This document shows, piece by piece, positions 39,542 through 48,616 of a stretch of 64,000 nt of DNA; positions within the stretch are counted from its first letter, which is position 1, and each line of letters starts with the position of its first letter. The stretch is from Candidatus Symbiopectobacterium endolongispinus (GTDB lineage: Bacteria; Pseudomonadota; Gammaproteobacteria; Enterobacterales; Enterobacteriaceae), in NCBI RefSeq assembly GCF_018777385.1, contig NZ_JAFJYB010000008.1, forward strand, positions 1 through 64,000, written 5' to 3'. The notes below the pieces were generated by a model. The model did not search any database, was not told where the DNA came from, and saw nothing but the letters and a program-made list of their open reading frames with translations. The translations under genes and the position numbers were made by a program.

Positions 39542-40536
39542 ATGTCCCATTCTCACCACGACCATGCGCCGACGGTAACGCGGTCAAATGAACGTAAGGT
39601 ACTGATCGCTTTTGTGATTACTTTTACCTTTATGTTGGTAGAAGTCGTGGGCGGTGTGCTTTCCGGTTCGTTGGCGTTGCTGGCGGATGCGGGACATATG
39701 CTGACGGATGCCCCGGCACTGGCGTTGTCCTATGCCGCCTTTCGTTTTGGTCGTTGTAATGCAGACACCAAGCGCTCCTTTGGCTATTTGCGTTTCGAAG
39801 TCATTGCCGGGTTTATCAATGCGCTGACGCTGTTTGCTATCGTCATCTGGATAGCCTACGAAGCGTGGCTGCGTTTTCGCCAGCCGCATGAGGTGCTGGC
39901 AGGGCCGATGCTGGTCGTAGCGGCGATCGGGCTGCTGGTGAATGTTGTGGTGTTCTGGATATTGACGCGCGGCGACAGCGAGCATGTCAATATCAAAGGT
40001 GCTGCACTGCATGTGATGGGCGATCTACTGGGTTCCATCGGTGCTATCGCGGCGGCCATTGTGGTCTATTTTACCGGCTGGACCCCCATCGACCCTATCC
40101 TGTCGTTGGTAGTGTCCGTGCTGATCTTGCGCAGCGCATGGGCGTTATTGAAAAAATCGCTGCACATACTCTTGGAAGGGGCACCCGCCAATGCCATGCC
40201 GCAAGAGATCGAACGCTACCTTAAAGAGAGCGTAACGGGAGTGGCAGATATTCACCATGTGCACGTGTGGATGATCACGTCGGGGCGCACCCTGGCCGCA
40301 TTGCATGTACGCGCCAAAGAGGGGGCGGACGTGCGTCAGGTGGTTCGGCAGGTAGAGCGAGAGCTTTATGACTGTTTTCACGTAGAACCGCAACGGTTGC
40401 CATTGACTGGGGTGATGAATATGAGGCGACCTGTAGGTGCAGCCTGTCACCCATTAAGGAAATACATCAACATCATGACGATCATTCCCATCATCATGAT
40501 ACGGACATATATGTTACGCGAGGGCACGCACATTGA
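39542..40536 (+). pseudogene. zitB: Zinc exporter of the cation diffusion facilitator family (ZitB-like), late frameshift
   Basis: ZitB exports Zn2+ from the cytoplasm in exchange for protons. His-rich start MSHSHHDHAP, then six membrane helices with the metal-site motifs LLADAGHMLTDAPALALS and ALHVMGDLLGSIGA, and a cytosolic domain (VADIHHVHVWMITSG). One base is missing near 40383. The shifted frame restores TVAIDWGDEYEATC and a His-rich tail (HQHHDDHSHHHHD) ending at 40536. The unshifted frame adds an unrelated tail up to 40564, so the membrane part and much of the cytosolic domain would still be made. It may be partly functional, or the indel is an error. RBS AGGAGAGG upstream. Confidence 0.87.
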
Positions 40537-40847
40537 GTCGTCATGCCATGCTTTCTCTGCATGAAACTACCATCCTGTCAGAAACGTTTCGTCTGATGGG
40601 CGATCCTACCCGTTTGCGCATTTTGCATTTCAGCCTGACGGGGCCACATGCTGTCGGTGACATTGCGCAAAACCTTGCGCTTTCACCGTCACTGGTGAGT
40701 CACCATTTACGCCTGCTACGCGGCGCACGTTTGGTGAAGCGGGAACGCCGGTCACGCCAGATTTTTTATACCGTGGCGGATCACCATGTCACCACTATGT
40801 TGCTAGACATGGTGAACCACATTGGCGAATCACAAGAAGAAGAGTGA
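40533..40847 (+). CDS. ArsR/SmtB-family metal-sensing repressor
   Basis: A 104-aa winged-helix repressor, intact. It has the ArsR core DPTRLRILHFSLTGPHAVGDIAQNLALSPSLVSHHLRLLR (quoted in overlapping parts: DPTRLRIL, SPSLVSHHLRLLRG). The alpha-5 region carries Asp-x-His, ten residues, His-x-x-Glu (in DHHVTTMLLDMVNHIGE), exactly the Zn/Co-sensing site of SmtB and CzrA. It overlaps the restored zitB stop codon, so the two genes form an operon. The inverted repeat at 39488-39515 is its likely operator. TTG at 40533 has GAGGG upstream; ATG at 40548 is an alternative start. Confidence 0.88.
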   Translation: MSRHAMLSLHETTILSETFRLMGDPTRLRILHFSLTGPHAVGDIAQNLALSPSLVSHHLRLLRGARLVKRERRSRQIFYTVADHHVTTMLLDMVNHIGESQEEE

Positions 40848-40959
40848 CGTCTGTCAGAAAACGGGCCTGCATGCTGAAAGGGTTGCCACAGGCTTCTCGC
40901 TACGAGTAGGGTAGTTGTGGTTTTTTTTACGGCTACCGTTGATAACGCGAGGGGGAGAA

Positions 40960-41886
40960 ATGGGGGCGATTCTTTTATTGGAATCTCGGACGGAGGAACT
41001 GCGTGCGCTGTTAAGCACGAAAGCATCGGGGTTGGACTATTGCCTTCCTGATGACGGAGAAGACGCCGTCGCGCGCTGTGGCATTTGGCTTGGTGAGCCG
41101 GACCGGGCGGTATCGCTGCTGACCGCTGGGCATCGCCCTGCATGGCTGCAATCTACCTGGGCTGGCTTCAAGCCGTTGCTTGCAGCGGGTCTCCCGCAAG
41201 ATTACCGTTTGAGTCGCGCCGTAGGGGTGTTTGGGCAGCCGATTGCACAATACATCCTGGCGCATTTGTTGGCGCACGAGCAGCGTTTGTTCGCATTGCA
41301 AGAACAGCAGCAACGTCAGGAGTGGGATCGCCACCTGTCCGGGCTGTTGACGGGCAAAACCTTATTGATCGTTGGCGCGGGTGATATTGGCGCTGAGGTG
41401 GCCGCCATGTTGCGGTCATTTGGCGTAACGCTACACGGGATTGTTAATACACCGCGGGCGTTGCCCGGTTTTGCGTGCGTGTCGGGGATTGATGCGCTGG
41501 CGCACGATGTGGCGCAGGCCGACTATGTGGTGAACTTGTTGCCGGATACGCCGAAAACGCAGAATCTGTACAACGCAGATTTGTTCGCATGCATGAAACC
41601 CTCCACGGTATTTATCAACGTGGGGCGCGGCACGTCCGTGGTGGATGACGATCTGTTGGCGGCGCTGCGAGCAGGAAAATTGGCGAGAGCGGTTCTGGAT
41701 GTTTTTCGTCAGGAGCCGCGGCCGCCAGAACACCCTTTCTGGCTAACGCCTCGGTTGACCTTGACGCCGCATATTGCCGGTCCGATGGTGCCAGCGCTGA
41801 TTGCGGACCTGTTCCTGGACAACTTGCAACGTTACTCCCAGGGTGCGGCGCTGCGCGGCGAGGTTGATTTTTCACGCGAGTATTGA
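40960..41886 (+). CDS. D-2-hydroxyacid dehydrogenase (GhrA-like)
   Basis: An intact 308-aa NAD(P)-dependent dehydrogenase. It shows the Rossmann motif LIVGAGDIGAEVAAML, NLLPDTPKTQNLYN, the catalytic Arg in INVGRGTSVVDDDLL, Glu in FRQEPRPPEHPFW and His in TPHIAG. The family reduces glyoxylate, hydroxypyruvate or other 2-oxoacids. GhrA is the nearest general type, but the similarity is not close enough to give the symbol. The ATG at 40960 follows GGGGGAGAA. It lies upstream of tRNA-Gly and appears to be a single-gene unit. Confidence 0.85.
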   Translation: MGAILLLESRTEELRALLSTKASGLDYCLPDDGEDAVARCGIWLGEPDRAVSLLTAGHRPAWLQSTWAGFKPLLAAGLPQDYRLSRAVGVFGQPIAQYILAHLLAHEQRLFALQEQQQRQEWDRHLSGLLTGKTLLIVGAGDIGAEVAAMLRSFGVTLHGIVNTPRALPGFACVSGIDALAHDVAQADYVVNLLPDTPKTQNLYNADLFACMKPSTVFINVGRGTSVVDDDLLAALRAGKLARAVLDVFRQEPRPPEHPFWLTPRLTLTPHIAGPMVPALIADLFLDNLQRYSQGAALRGEVDFSREY

Positions 41887-42057
41887 GTTTGCAGGTATTG
41901 AGCACCAGCGCGCAGGGAATGACCACTTGCGCGCATTTTCACTGAAAATGGCTTGCCAGCCTGAAATGATTGGTGCATAATGCTCACTGCTAACACAAAG
42001 TGTTGAATAAATTTAGCATATTCAATATGTTACCGTTAGCCGAATTACACTTCCTAA

Positions 42058-42133
<76 letters not shown>

Positions 42134-42251
42134 ATGTGATGTATTGAATGCTCAATGATTCTGCAACGCATTAAAAAATAGACCGGAAGGTCTTTTTCTT
42201 TGCCCGCGATCCTGGCATCAGCCATCCACTACCATGATGTCATTATCCACG

Positions 42252-43070
42252 CTACTCCCTCTCCACTTTTTCGCACCCTAAACGTTTACGCATTTGTGCT
42301 TTGAGCGGTTCTGCCACTTCCAGGCGCAAGTGTGCGTGTATCTTTTCCACGTTTTCACAGCCTTTAGGCTGAGGTGGGGGCAGCGGTTCCGTTCTCGTTA
42401 GCACACCCCACAGGACATAGAGAAGAAAACCGACGAGTACGGGAAGCCCACACCAGAAACCAATGAGGGCGATGCGTACTTCGAACGGTACGGTACGTGG
42501 TGATGCATTGGAGATTGTCGGCGGGGCGGATATATCACTGTCCAGCGCTGAGCACTGGCTTGCATACAGGACGAAGTATTTTGATACTGATTCAGTACCG
42601 AACTGCTGTTCGACGTATTGCCATGCGCTGACGGGCATCATAAAAAAGACAGTGTGTCGCTCATCAGGCTTTCGGTGTGCACGCGCAAGGCATATACTCC
42701 AGCCAGTAGCAGGCGTTCAATGCGCGCCTGCTCCGCAGCATACTCCTCTGATCCCAGCGAATAATGATGAAAAACATGCTGAACGCAGCAACGTTGATCG
42801 TAGCGGTTTCAACGTCGCTGTCGTAGTCAAATTCAGTAGAAAAAACCGCATCTCCCAGACAGTGCGAGATTCCCTCCAACAGGCTGAAAATCCCCTCCCG
42901 CCAGTCGATATGGATGCCGTAGACGCTCATAAAGGTGGACTGATAGTCATCTCGTGAGGACGCCGTTTGCTCGGTCCATTCATGGTATTTGAAAAATGCA
43001 TGACGTCTGGCGCAGGCCCGTTCATCACCCTCAGCAGCAAAAAATCAGAAAACGCATCCCTGTCAGGCAA
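42252..43070 (-). pseudogene. Unknown membrane protein, several frameshifts
   Basis: I do not recognise this protein. Joined frames give about 270 residues. An acidic soluble part includes DFFAAEGDERAC, FKYHEWTEQTASSRDDY, SVYGIHIDWREG and EYAAEQARIERLLLAGVYAL. Next come SAWQYVEQQFGTESVSKYF and one clear transmembrane helix (IALIGFWCGLPVLVGFLLYV). A basic tail ends KRLGCEKVERE at 42252. Shifts are needed in the T-run near 43040, near 42765 and in the T-run near 42650. The 5' end is uncertain (TTG near 43070). It is the first item after tRNA-Gly, together with an XRE regulator. Confidence 0.55.
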
Positions 43071-43117
43071 TTACACTGTGGTTCCTTCCTCTGTTTAGCG
43101 CGTTTTTTTACGCTGTC

Positions 43118-43432
43118 CTATGCATTCTTTTTTTGCTGTATGCGGTCACTTTCATACAACAGCAAAATGCGTTCTGCGAAGTCGTCATCGATGGTATAAA
43201 AATAGCTTTCCGGTACGCCTAGTACGCTGGCAAAGGCGCACATCATCTCGAGTGTGGGGCGATAGGTGCCGCTTTCATACTGTGAGACACGCGAACGCAC
43301 GGTCGCTTCTTCAATACTCGCGAGCACTCCCAGTTTTTCCTGAGTCGACTTGGCATGCAGGCGGGCGGATTTAAGGCGAGCAGGTAGCATCATGGCACCA
43401 TCGATAATCGATATTGACTTAGTGTTTAGCAT
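43118..43432 (-). CDS. XRE-family helix-turn-helix regulator
   Basis: An intact 104-aa protein with an XRE-type DNA-binding domain: LPARLKSARLHAKSTQEKLGV, then EATVRSRVSQYESGTYRPTLEMM. A short C-terminal tail (DDDFAERILLLYESDRIQ) is typical of small enterobacterial regulators of this kind. The ATG at 43432 is used; an internal ATG at 43390 (MLPARL) is an alternative. It is divergent from the nlp-like pseudogene. Target unknown. Confidence 0.78.
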   Translation of the reverse strand: MLNTKSISIIDGAMMLPARLKSARLHAKSTQEKLGVLASIEEATVRSRVSQYESGTYRPTLEMMCAFASVLGVPESYFYTIDDDFAERILLLYESDRIQQKKNA

Positions 43433-43496
43433 TACTTAACATCGCCGTTGTTTAGATATGCTGAACATTCGCACATAATAACATCGGGGGATGGTA

Positions 43497-43687
43497 ATGG
43501 GCGGTAAGGACTGGCACCCGGCAGATATCGTAGCGGGTTTGAAAAAGCGTGGCACAACGCTGTCAGTGCTTTCCCGAGAAGCGGGATTGGCGTCACAAAC
43601 GCGTTGTGACGCTGGCCCAAAGGCGAACGGCTGATTGCTAACGCGTTGAATAAACGCCCTGAAGAGATTTGGCCTTCGCGCTATTAA
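43497..43687 (+). pseudogene. Nlp/Ner-like small DNA-binding protein, broken
   Basis: The start MGGKDWHPADIVAGLKKRGT and the end LIANALNKRPEEIWPSRY match the Nlp (SfsB)/Ner family of small lambda-repressor-fold regulators, about 65-90 aa. Between them, after SREAGLASQT near 43605, the frame shifts, and in the restored frame a TGA stands in the segment AL-x-RWPKGE. The start ATG at 43497 has GGGGG 8 bases upstream. Two lesions in so small a gene make it a clear pseudogene unless the region was misread. Confidence 0.72.
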
Positions 43688-43806
43688 CCTACGTCTAGAA
43701 AATGGCATATGCCTTAGATTCTCTAACAAAAAAGCGCTTCATGCCCCCCCTGTCGAGGAGTAACCTTAAACTATCCCTTACGTAATACATGGAAATTACA
43801 ATAAGT

Positions 43807-44087
43807 GTGGTTTATGTGGTGGTGCTGACGTATGTACAGCCGCTTGAGGCGATTGATGAACAGATTCCTGCCCATGTCGAATGGTTAACTATGCCGACGG
43901 TGTTTTTCTCGCATCAGGCCGCCGCATTCAGCGCACTGGCGACGTCATTTTGGCGAAAAGCAACAGCCTCGAGCAGTTGCAGGTGCGCCTTAGTCAGGAT
44001 CCGTTTCAGAAACTGGGGCTGGCCCATGCAGACATCATTCCATTTGATGCCAGTATGACGGCGCCTGCGCTGCAAGGCCTGCTGTGA
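43807..44087 (+). pseudogene. YciI-family protein, frameshifted
   Basis: The restored protein of about 93 aa reads VYVVVLTYVQPLEAIDEQIP, AHVEWL, then NYADGVFLASGRRIQRTGDV and ILAKSNSLEQLQ. It is a YciI-like ferredoxin-fold protein with the typical HVEWL and GRR positions. One base is missing near 43883. The start is uncertain: GTG at 43807 with GGAAA upstream, or ATG at 43789. Function of the family is unclear; some members are dehydrohalogenase-like enzymes. It precedes the kdp promoter. Confidence 0.72.
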
Positions 44088-44106
44088 TCCCTTCGTGTTA
44101 ACACGG

Positions 44107-44132
44107 CCAGCTCATTGATGCTGATTGAGCTG
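44107..44132 (+). terminator. Hairpin between the YciI-like gene and the kdp promoter
   Basis: CCAGCTCA at 44107-44114 and TGAGCTGG at 44125-44132 are exact complements. A T-rich stretch appears some 15 bases later. It probably insulates kdp from upstream transcription. Confidence 0.55.
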
Positions 44133-44147
44133 GTTATGCCCTCGGCA

Positions 44148-44173
44148 TTTTTATACCTTTCTTACATCCCCGC
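44148..44173 (+). promoter_or_regulatory. KdpE-type operator of the kdp operon
   Basis: TTTTTATACC, then TTTCTTACATCCCCGCC at 44158-44173, closely resembles the KdpE box upstream of E. coli kdpFABC (TTTTTATAC, T-run, ACACCCCGCCC). It lies about 75-100 bp before kdpF. The site is preserved although kdpE itself is missing from the locus. Confidence 0.78.
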
Positions 44174-44248
44174 CTGCGATATTGACGACATTTTTACGCC
44201 CTGATTCTTACACTCGAGCCACATTCAATAAACGCGGGGAGATAAACC

Positions 44249-44338
44249 GTGAATGTGGGACTGATGACCGGCATCGTGCTGGTATTTCTGTTACTGGGCT
44301 ATCTGTTTTACGCCCTGTTTCGGGCGGAGGAATTCTGA
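44249..44338 (+). CDS. kdpF: KdpF, small subunit of the potassium-transporting ATPase
   Basis: A 29-aa single-helix membrane peptide starting with GTG at 44249 (GGGGAGA upstream). The sequence TGIVLVFLLLGYLFYALFRAE matches E. coli KdpF in length and pattern. It stabilises the KdpABC complex in the inner membrane. Its stop codon overlaps the kdpA start (TGATG). Intact. Confidence 0.9.
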   Translation: MNVGLMTGIVLVFLLLGYLFYALFRAEEF

Positions 44339-45926
44339 TGGCGGCCAATGCGTTCTTACTTCTGGCCAGTTTTCTGGCCGTATTATTGGTGCTGGCCCAA
44401 CCGCTGGGTCGGTTGATGACAGGGATGGTGCTCGACGCGCTTTACCAGGCGTGGCGGCGTTTGAACAGGGGATTTGGCGTGTGTGCGGTGTGTCAGACCG
44501 CGAGATGAACTGGCGTCAGTATCTGTGCGCCATTCTGCTGTTTAACGCCCTTGGGTTGTGCTTTCTGGTGGTAGTGTTGATGGCGCAGGGGAGCTTGCCC
44601 TATAACCCGCAGTAGTTGCCAGGTTTGTCCTGGCATTTGGCGCTGAACACCGCCATCAGCTTTGTCAGTAACACCAACTGGCAATCCTACGCCGGGGAAT
44701 CCACCCTGAGCTATTTCAGTCAGATGGTGGGACTTGCGGTACAGAATTTCTTATCGGCAGCTACCGGGATTGCGGTACTGTTTGCGTTGATGCGTGGCTT
44801 TTCCCGTCAGAGCACCGACGAACTCGGCAATGTGTGGCGCGATCTGACGCTCACCACGCTTGAAGGCGCACAGCAGACGCTGCCGATGGGGCCAGTGGCG
44901 TCGCAGGAAGCGATCAAAATGCTCGGCACCAACGGCGGCGGCTTTTTCAATGCCAACTCCGCCCAACCGTTCGAAAACCCCACCGCGTTAACCAATTTTG
45001 TGCAGATGCTGGCGATTTTCCTGATTCCGGCCGCGCTGTGTTTCACCTTTGGTGAAACGGTGCGCAACCGGGCGCAGGGACGAACCCTGTTGTGGGCCAT
45101 GACGTTGATGTTTGTGGTGGCGGCGGTGTTGGTCATGATGGCGGAAGTGAAGGGTAACCTGAATTTGACACTGCTTGGCGCGGACAGCGCAATGAACTGG
45201 GAAGGGGAGGAGAGCCGCTTCGGTATTCTCAATTCCAGCCTGTTTGCCGTGATCACCACGGCGGCATCGTGCGGTGCGGTCAACGCCATGCATGACTCCT
45301 TTACCGCGCTGGGGGGAATGATTCCGCTGTGGTTGATGCAACTGGGCGAAGTGGTGTTTGGCGGTGTTGGCTCGGGGTTGTACGACATGTTGATGAACGT
45401 GCTGCTGGCGGTGTTTATTGCCGGATTGATGATTGGCCGCACGCCGGAATATCTGGGAAAGAAAATCGGTGTACCGGAAATGAAGATGGCGGCGATTTAT
45501 ATCCTGATCACCCCGTCACTGGTGCTGTTGGGTACGGCACTAGCGATGATGACCGATGCCGGGCGCGCCGGAATTTTCAACCCGGGGCCGCACGGTTTTA
45601 GCGAAGTGCTCTATGCGCTCTCTTCTGCGGCCAACAACAATGGCAGCGCCTTTGCCGGGCTCTCTGCCAATACGCCGTTCTGGAACCTGCTGCTGGGTGC
45701 GGCGATGTTGATTGGACGCTTTGCGCCTTTTATCCCGCTGCTGGCCATTGCCGGTTCACTGGCGGCTCGCAAAATCCAGCCCGCCAGCCCCGGCACGTTG
45801 CCGACGCACGGCGCACTGTTTGTCGCGCTGATTATCGGCACCGTGTTGCTGATTGGTGCACTGATGTTTATCCCTGCGTTGGCACTGGGGCCTGTTATCG
45901 AACATTTGCAGTTGCTGGCACGCTAA
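44338..45926 (+). pseudogene. kdpA: KdpA, potassium channel subunit, broken by frameshift, stop and in-frame deletion
   Basis: KdpA is the channel-like K+ selectivity subunit of the high-affinity Kdp ATPase. The ATG at 44338 starts MAANAFLLLASFLAVLLVLA. The frame shifts near 44440 (restored: LPGVAAFEQGIWRVCGVSDR). TAG at 44614-44616 replaces Gln of NPQQLPGLSW. All four selectivity-filter regions remain ([42 protein letters not shown]). Compared with E. coli KdpA from memory, about 32 residues including one membrane helix are missing in frame between LGNVWRDL and [13 protein letters not shown]. The gene cannot make a normal protein. Confidence 0.92.
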
Positions 45927-45941
45927 TCGCCGGAGAATTCT

Positions 45942-47986
45942 ATGACACATCAAATCGCGTCTTCACAGCGCGGCACACTGTGGCGTGCTGCGCTGACTGA
46001 ATCATTGACCAAGCTTAGCCCCCGCGTGCAATACCGTAACCCGGTGATGTTTGTAGTGTATCTGGGCAGCATCCTCACCACGTTGTTGGCCGTGGGCATG
46101 GCGCTGGGGTGGAGTGAGGGACAACTGGGTTTCACGGCGGCCATTAGCCTGTGGCTGTGGTTCACCGTACTGTTTGCTAATTTTGCCGAAGCGCTGGCGG
46201 AAGGACGCAGTAAGGCTCAGGCCGAGAGTTTAAAAGGCATTACGCGCACCAATTGGGCGAAAAAGCTCTCTGGTCCGGAGCCTGAATCTGCCCAGCAGAA
46301 GGTTGCCGCAGACAGCCTGCGCAAAGGAGATTATGTGCGAGTGGATGCGGGTGACATTATCCCGTGTGACGGTGAAGTACTGGCCGGGGCGCTTCCGTGG
46401 ATGAAAGCGCGATTACCGGTGAGTCTGCACCAGTGATTCGCGAGGCCGGCGGTGATTTCGCATCGGTAACCGGGGGTACGCGCATTCTCTCGGACTGGCT
46501 GGCGATTCGGTGCAGCGTCAATCCCGGTGAAACCTTTCTGGATCGCATGATCGCCATGGTAGAAGGGGCCAAACGGCGTAAAACGCCGAATGAAATGGCA
46601 CTGACCATTCTGCTGATTTCACTCACGATTGTGTTTCTGTTGGCGACAGCGACGCTGTATCCGTTTTCTGCCTGGGGCGGTACACCTGTCAGTATTATGG
46701 TGCTGGTGGCTCTGTTGGTCTGTTTGATCCCTACCACCATTGGCGCATTGCTCTCGGCGATTGGTATTGCGGGCATGAGTCGTATGCTGGGTGCGAATGT
46801 GATCGCCACCAGTGGACGCGCTGTGGAAGCTGCTGGCGACGTGGATGTGCTGCTGGATAAAACCGGCACCATCACACTGTGTAACCGACAGGCCAGCGCT
46901 TTCCTGCCTGCCAGCGGCATCAGTGAATCCGCGTTGGCAAACGCTGCGCAATTGGCCTCACTGGCCGATGAAACGCCGGAAGGGCGCAGTATCGTGGTGT
47001 TGGCTAAGCAAAAATTCAATCTGCGCGAGCGTGATTTGCAGAGCCTGAGCGCCACCTTTATCCCTTTTTCGGCGCAAACGCGCATGAGTGGCGTCAATGT
47101 CGGGCAAAAAATGTTGCGTAAAGGCGTGGCGGACGCGATTCGTCGGCACGTTGAAAGCAACGGCGGGCGTTTCCCTGCGGATGTGGTAGCTCTGGTGGAA
47201 TCGGTGGCGCGCAAAGGCGGAACACCGCTGGTGGTGGCGGAAGATAATACTGTCATGGGCGTGGTCGCGCTCAAGGATATCGTCAAAGGCGGTATTAAAG
47301 AACGCTTTGCTGAACTGCGCCGCATGGGGATCAAGGCGGTGATGGTCACGGGCGATAACCCACTGACCGCTGCCGCCATCGCTGCTGAAGCGAGTGTCGA
47401 TGACTTTTTATCGGAGGCCACACCCGAAGCCAAGCTGGCGCTGATTCGTCAATATCAGGCAGAAGGACGCATGGTGGCGATGACAGGGGATAGCACCAAC
47501 GACGCCCCCGCGCTGGCGCAGGCGGATGTCGCGGTGGCAATGAATTCCGGTACGCAAGCGGCGAAAGAGGCAGGCAACATGGTGGATCTGGACTCCAACC
47601 CGACCAAGCTACTCGAAGTGGCGCATATCGGTAAGCAGATGCTGATGACACGTGGCTCGTTAACCACGTTCAGTATCGCCAACGATGTCGCTAAATATTT
47701 TGCCATTATTCCCGCAGCCTTTGCGGTGACCTATCCACCGCTGAATGCCCTTAACGTGATGGGGCTGCATTCGCCAGCTTCGGCCATTTTGTCGGCCGTG
47801 ATTTTTAATGCCTTGATTATCGTACTGCTGATTCCACTGGCATTGACAGGGGTGAGCTACCGCCCGATGCCAACGGCCGCGCTATTGCGTCGCAACCTAT
47901 GGATTTATGGCGTGGGGGGGCTGGTAGTGCCTTTTATTGGCATCAAAGCGATTGACCTGATACTGACCGCGTTGGGTTGGGTTTAA
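45942..47986 (+). pseudogene. kdpB: KdpB, P-type ATPase subunit, frameshifted
   Basis: KdpB is the ATP-hydrolysing subunit. All P-type landmarks are present: TGES ([12 protein letters not shown]), the phosphorylation motif DKTGTIT, and the hinge, which here reads [14 protein letters not shown] where the family has GDGxNDxP. One G is missing near 46393, between GEVLAG and ASVDESA, which splits the gene. A second odd change is LCNRQ after DKTGTIT, where E. coli has LGNRQ. The hinge Gly to Ser change is a substitution, not an indel, and supports relaxed selection. RBS GGAGAATTCT before the ATG at 45942. Confidence 0.92.
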
Positions 47987-47997
47987 GGAGAATATCA

Positions 47998-48573
47998 ATG
48001 AACCTGTTACGTCCTGCAATTTCGCTTTTTATCCTGCTGACACTGGTTGTCGGGGCGGGCTATCCGTTGCTGACAACCGGGTTAGCACAGTGGTGGTTTC
48101 CCGTGCAAGCTAACGGCTCGCTGGTGATGCCGGAAGGCAAGGTGCGCGGTTCGGCACTGATCGGTCAGTCTTTTACCCGCCCGGATTATTTTCAGGGGCG
48201 GCCCTCGGCAAAGGCTGACTCACCCTATAATGTGTTGGCCTCTTCTGGCAGTAACCTGGCACCTAGCAATCCGGCATTGGATGAGGCCATAATGCAGCGC
48301 GTTGCCGAATGGCGTAAGGCGAATCCCCAGGCCAATGCGTTCGTCCCGGTGGAACTGGTGACGACCTCCGCCAGCGGATTGGATCCGCACATTTTTCCTG
48401 CTGCGGCGGCGTGGCAAATTCCGCGTGTGGCACAAGCGCGCCATTTGCCAGAAGCAGCGTTGCGCCAACTGGTGCTGGAGAACACGCGACGTCCGCTGTT
48501 GCCCTTTATCGGAGAGCCGGTGGTTAATGTACTGGCGTTAAACATGGCGCTGGATGCCGTGCCGAAACCGTGA
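47998..48573 (+). CDS. kdpC: KdpC, potassium ATPase accessory subunit
   Basis: An intact 191-aa protein (E. coli 190). It has one N-terminal membrane helix ([20 protein letters not shown]) and a periplasmic domain with the usual [29 protein letters not shown] and a C-terminal [11 protein letters not shown]. KdpC may help K+ or ATP binding in the complex. The ATG at 47998 follows AAGGAG and lies 11 bp after kdpB. It is the only large kdp gene without a visible lesion. Confidence 0.94.
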   Translation: MNLLRPAISLFILLTLVVGAGYPLLTTGLAQWWFPVQANGSLVMPEGKVRGSALIGQSFTRPDYFQGRPSAKADSPYNVLASSGSNLAPSNPALDEAIMQRVAEWRKANPQANAFVPVELVTTSASGLDPHIFPAAAAWQIPRVAQARHLPEAALRQLVLENTRRPLLPFIGEPVVNVLALNMALDAVPKP

Positions 48574-48616
48574 GGCTTCGCTATCCTGAACAGAGGATGA
48601 CTTGAAAGGTATTGTG

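Noticed and set aside
44607-44640. Amber codon read through as a rare amino acid in kdpA and other genes
   Set aside because: TAG, TAA and TGA all occur as interruptions at unrelated residues, so a recoded stop codon does not explain them.
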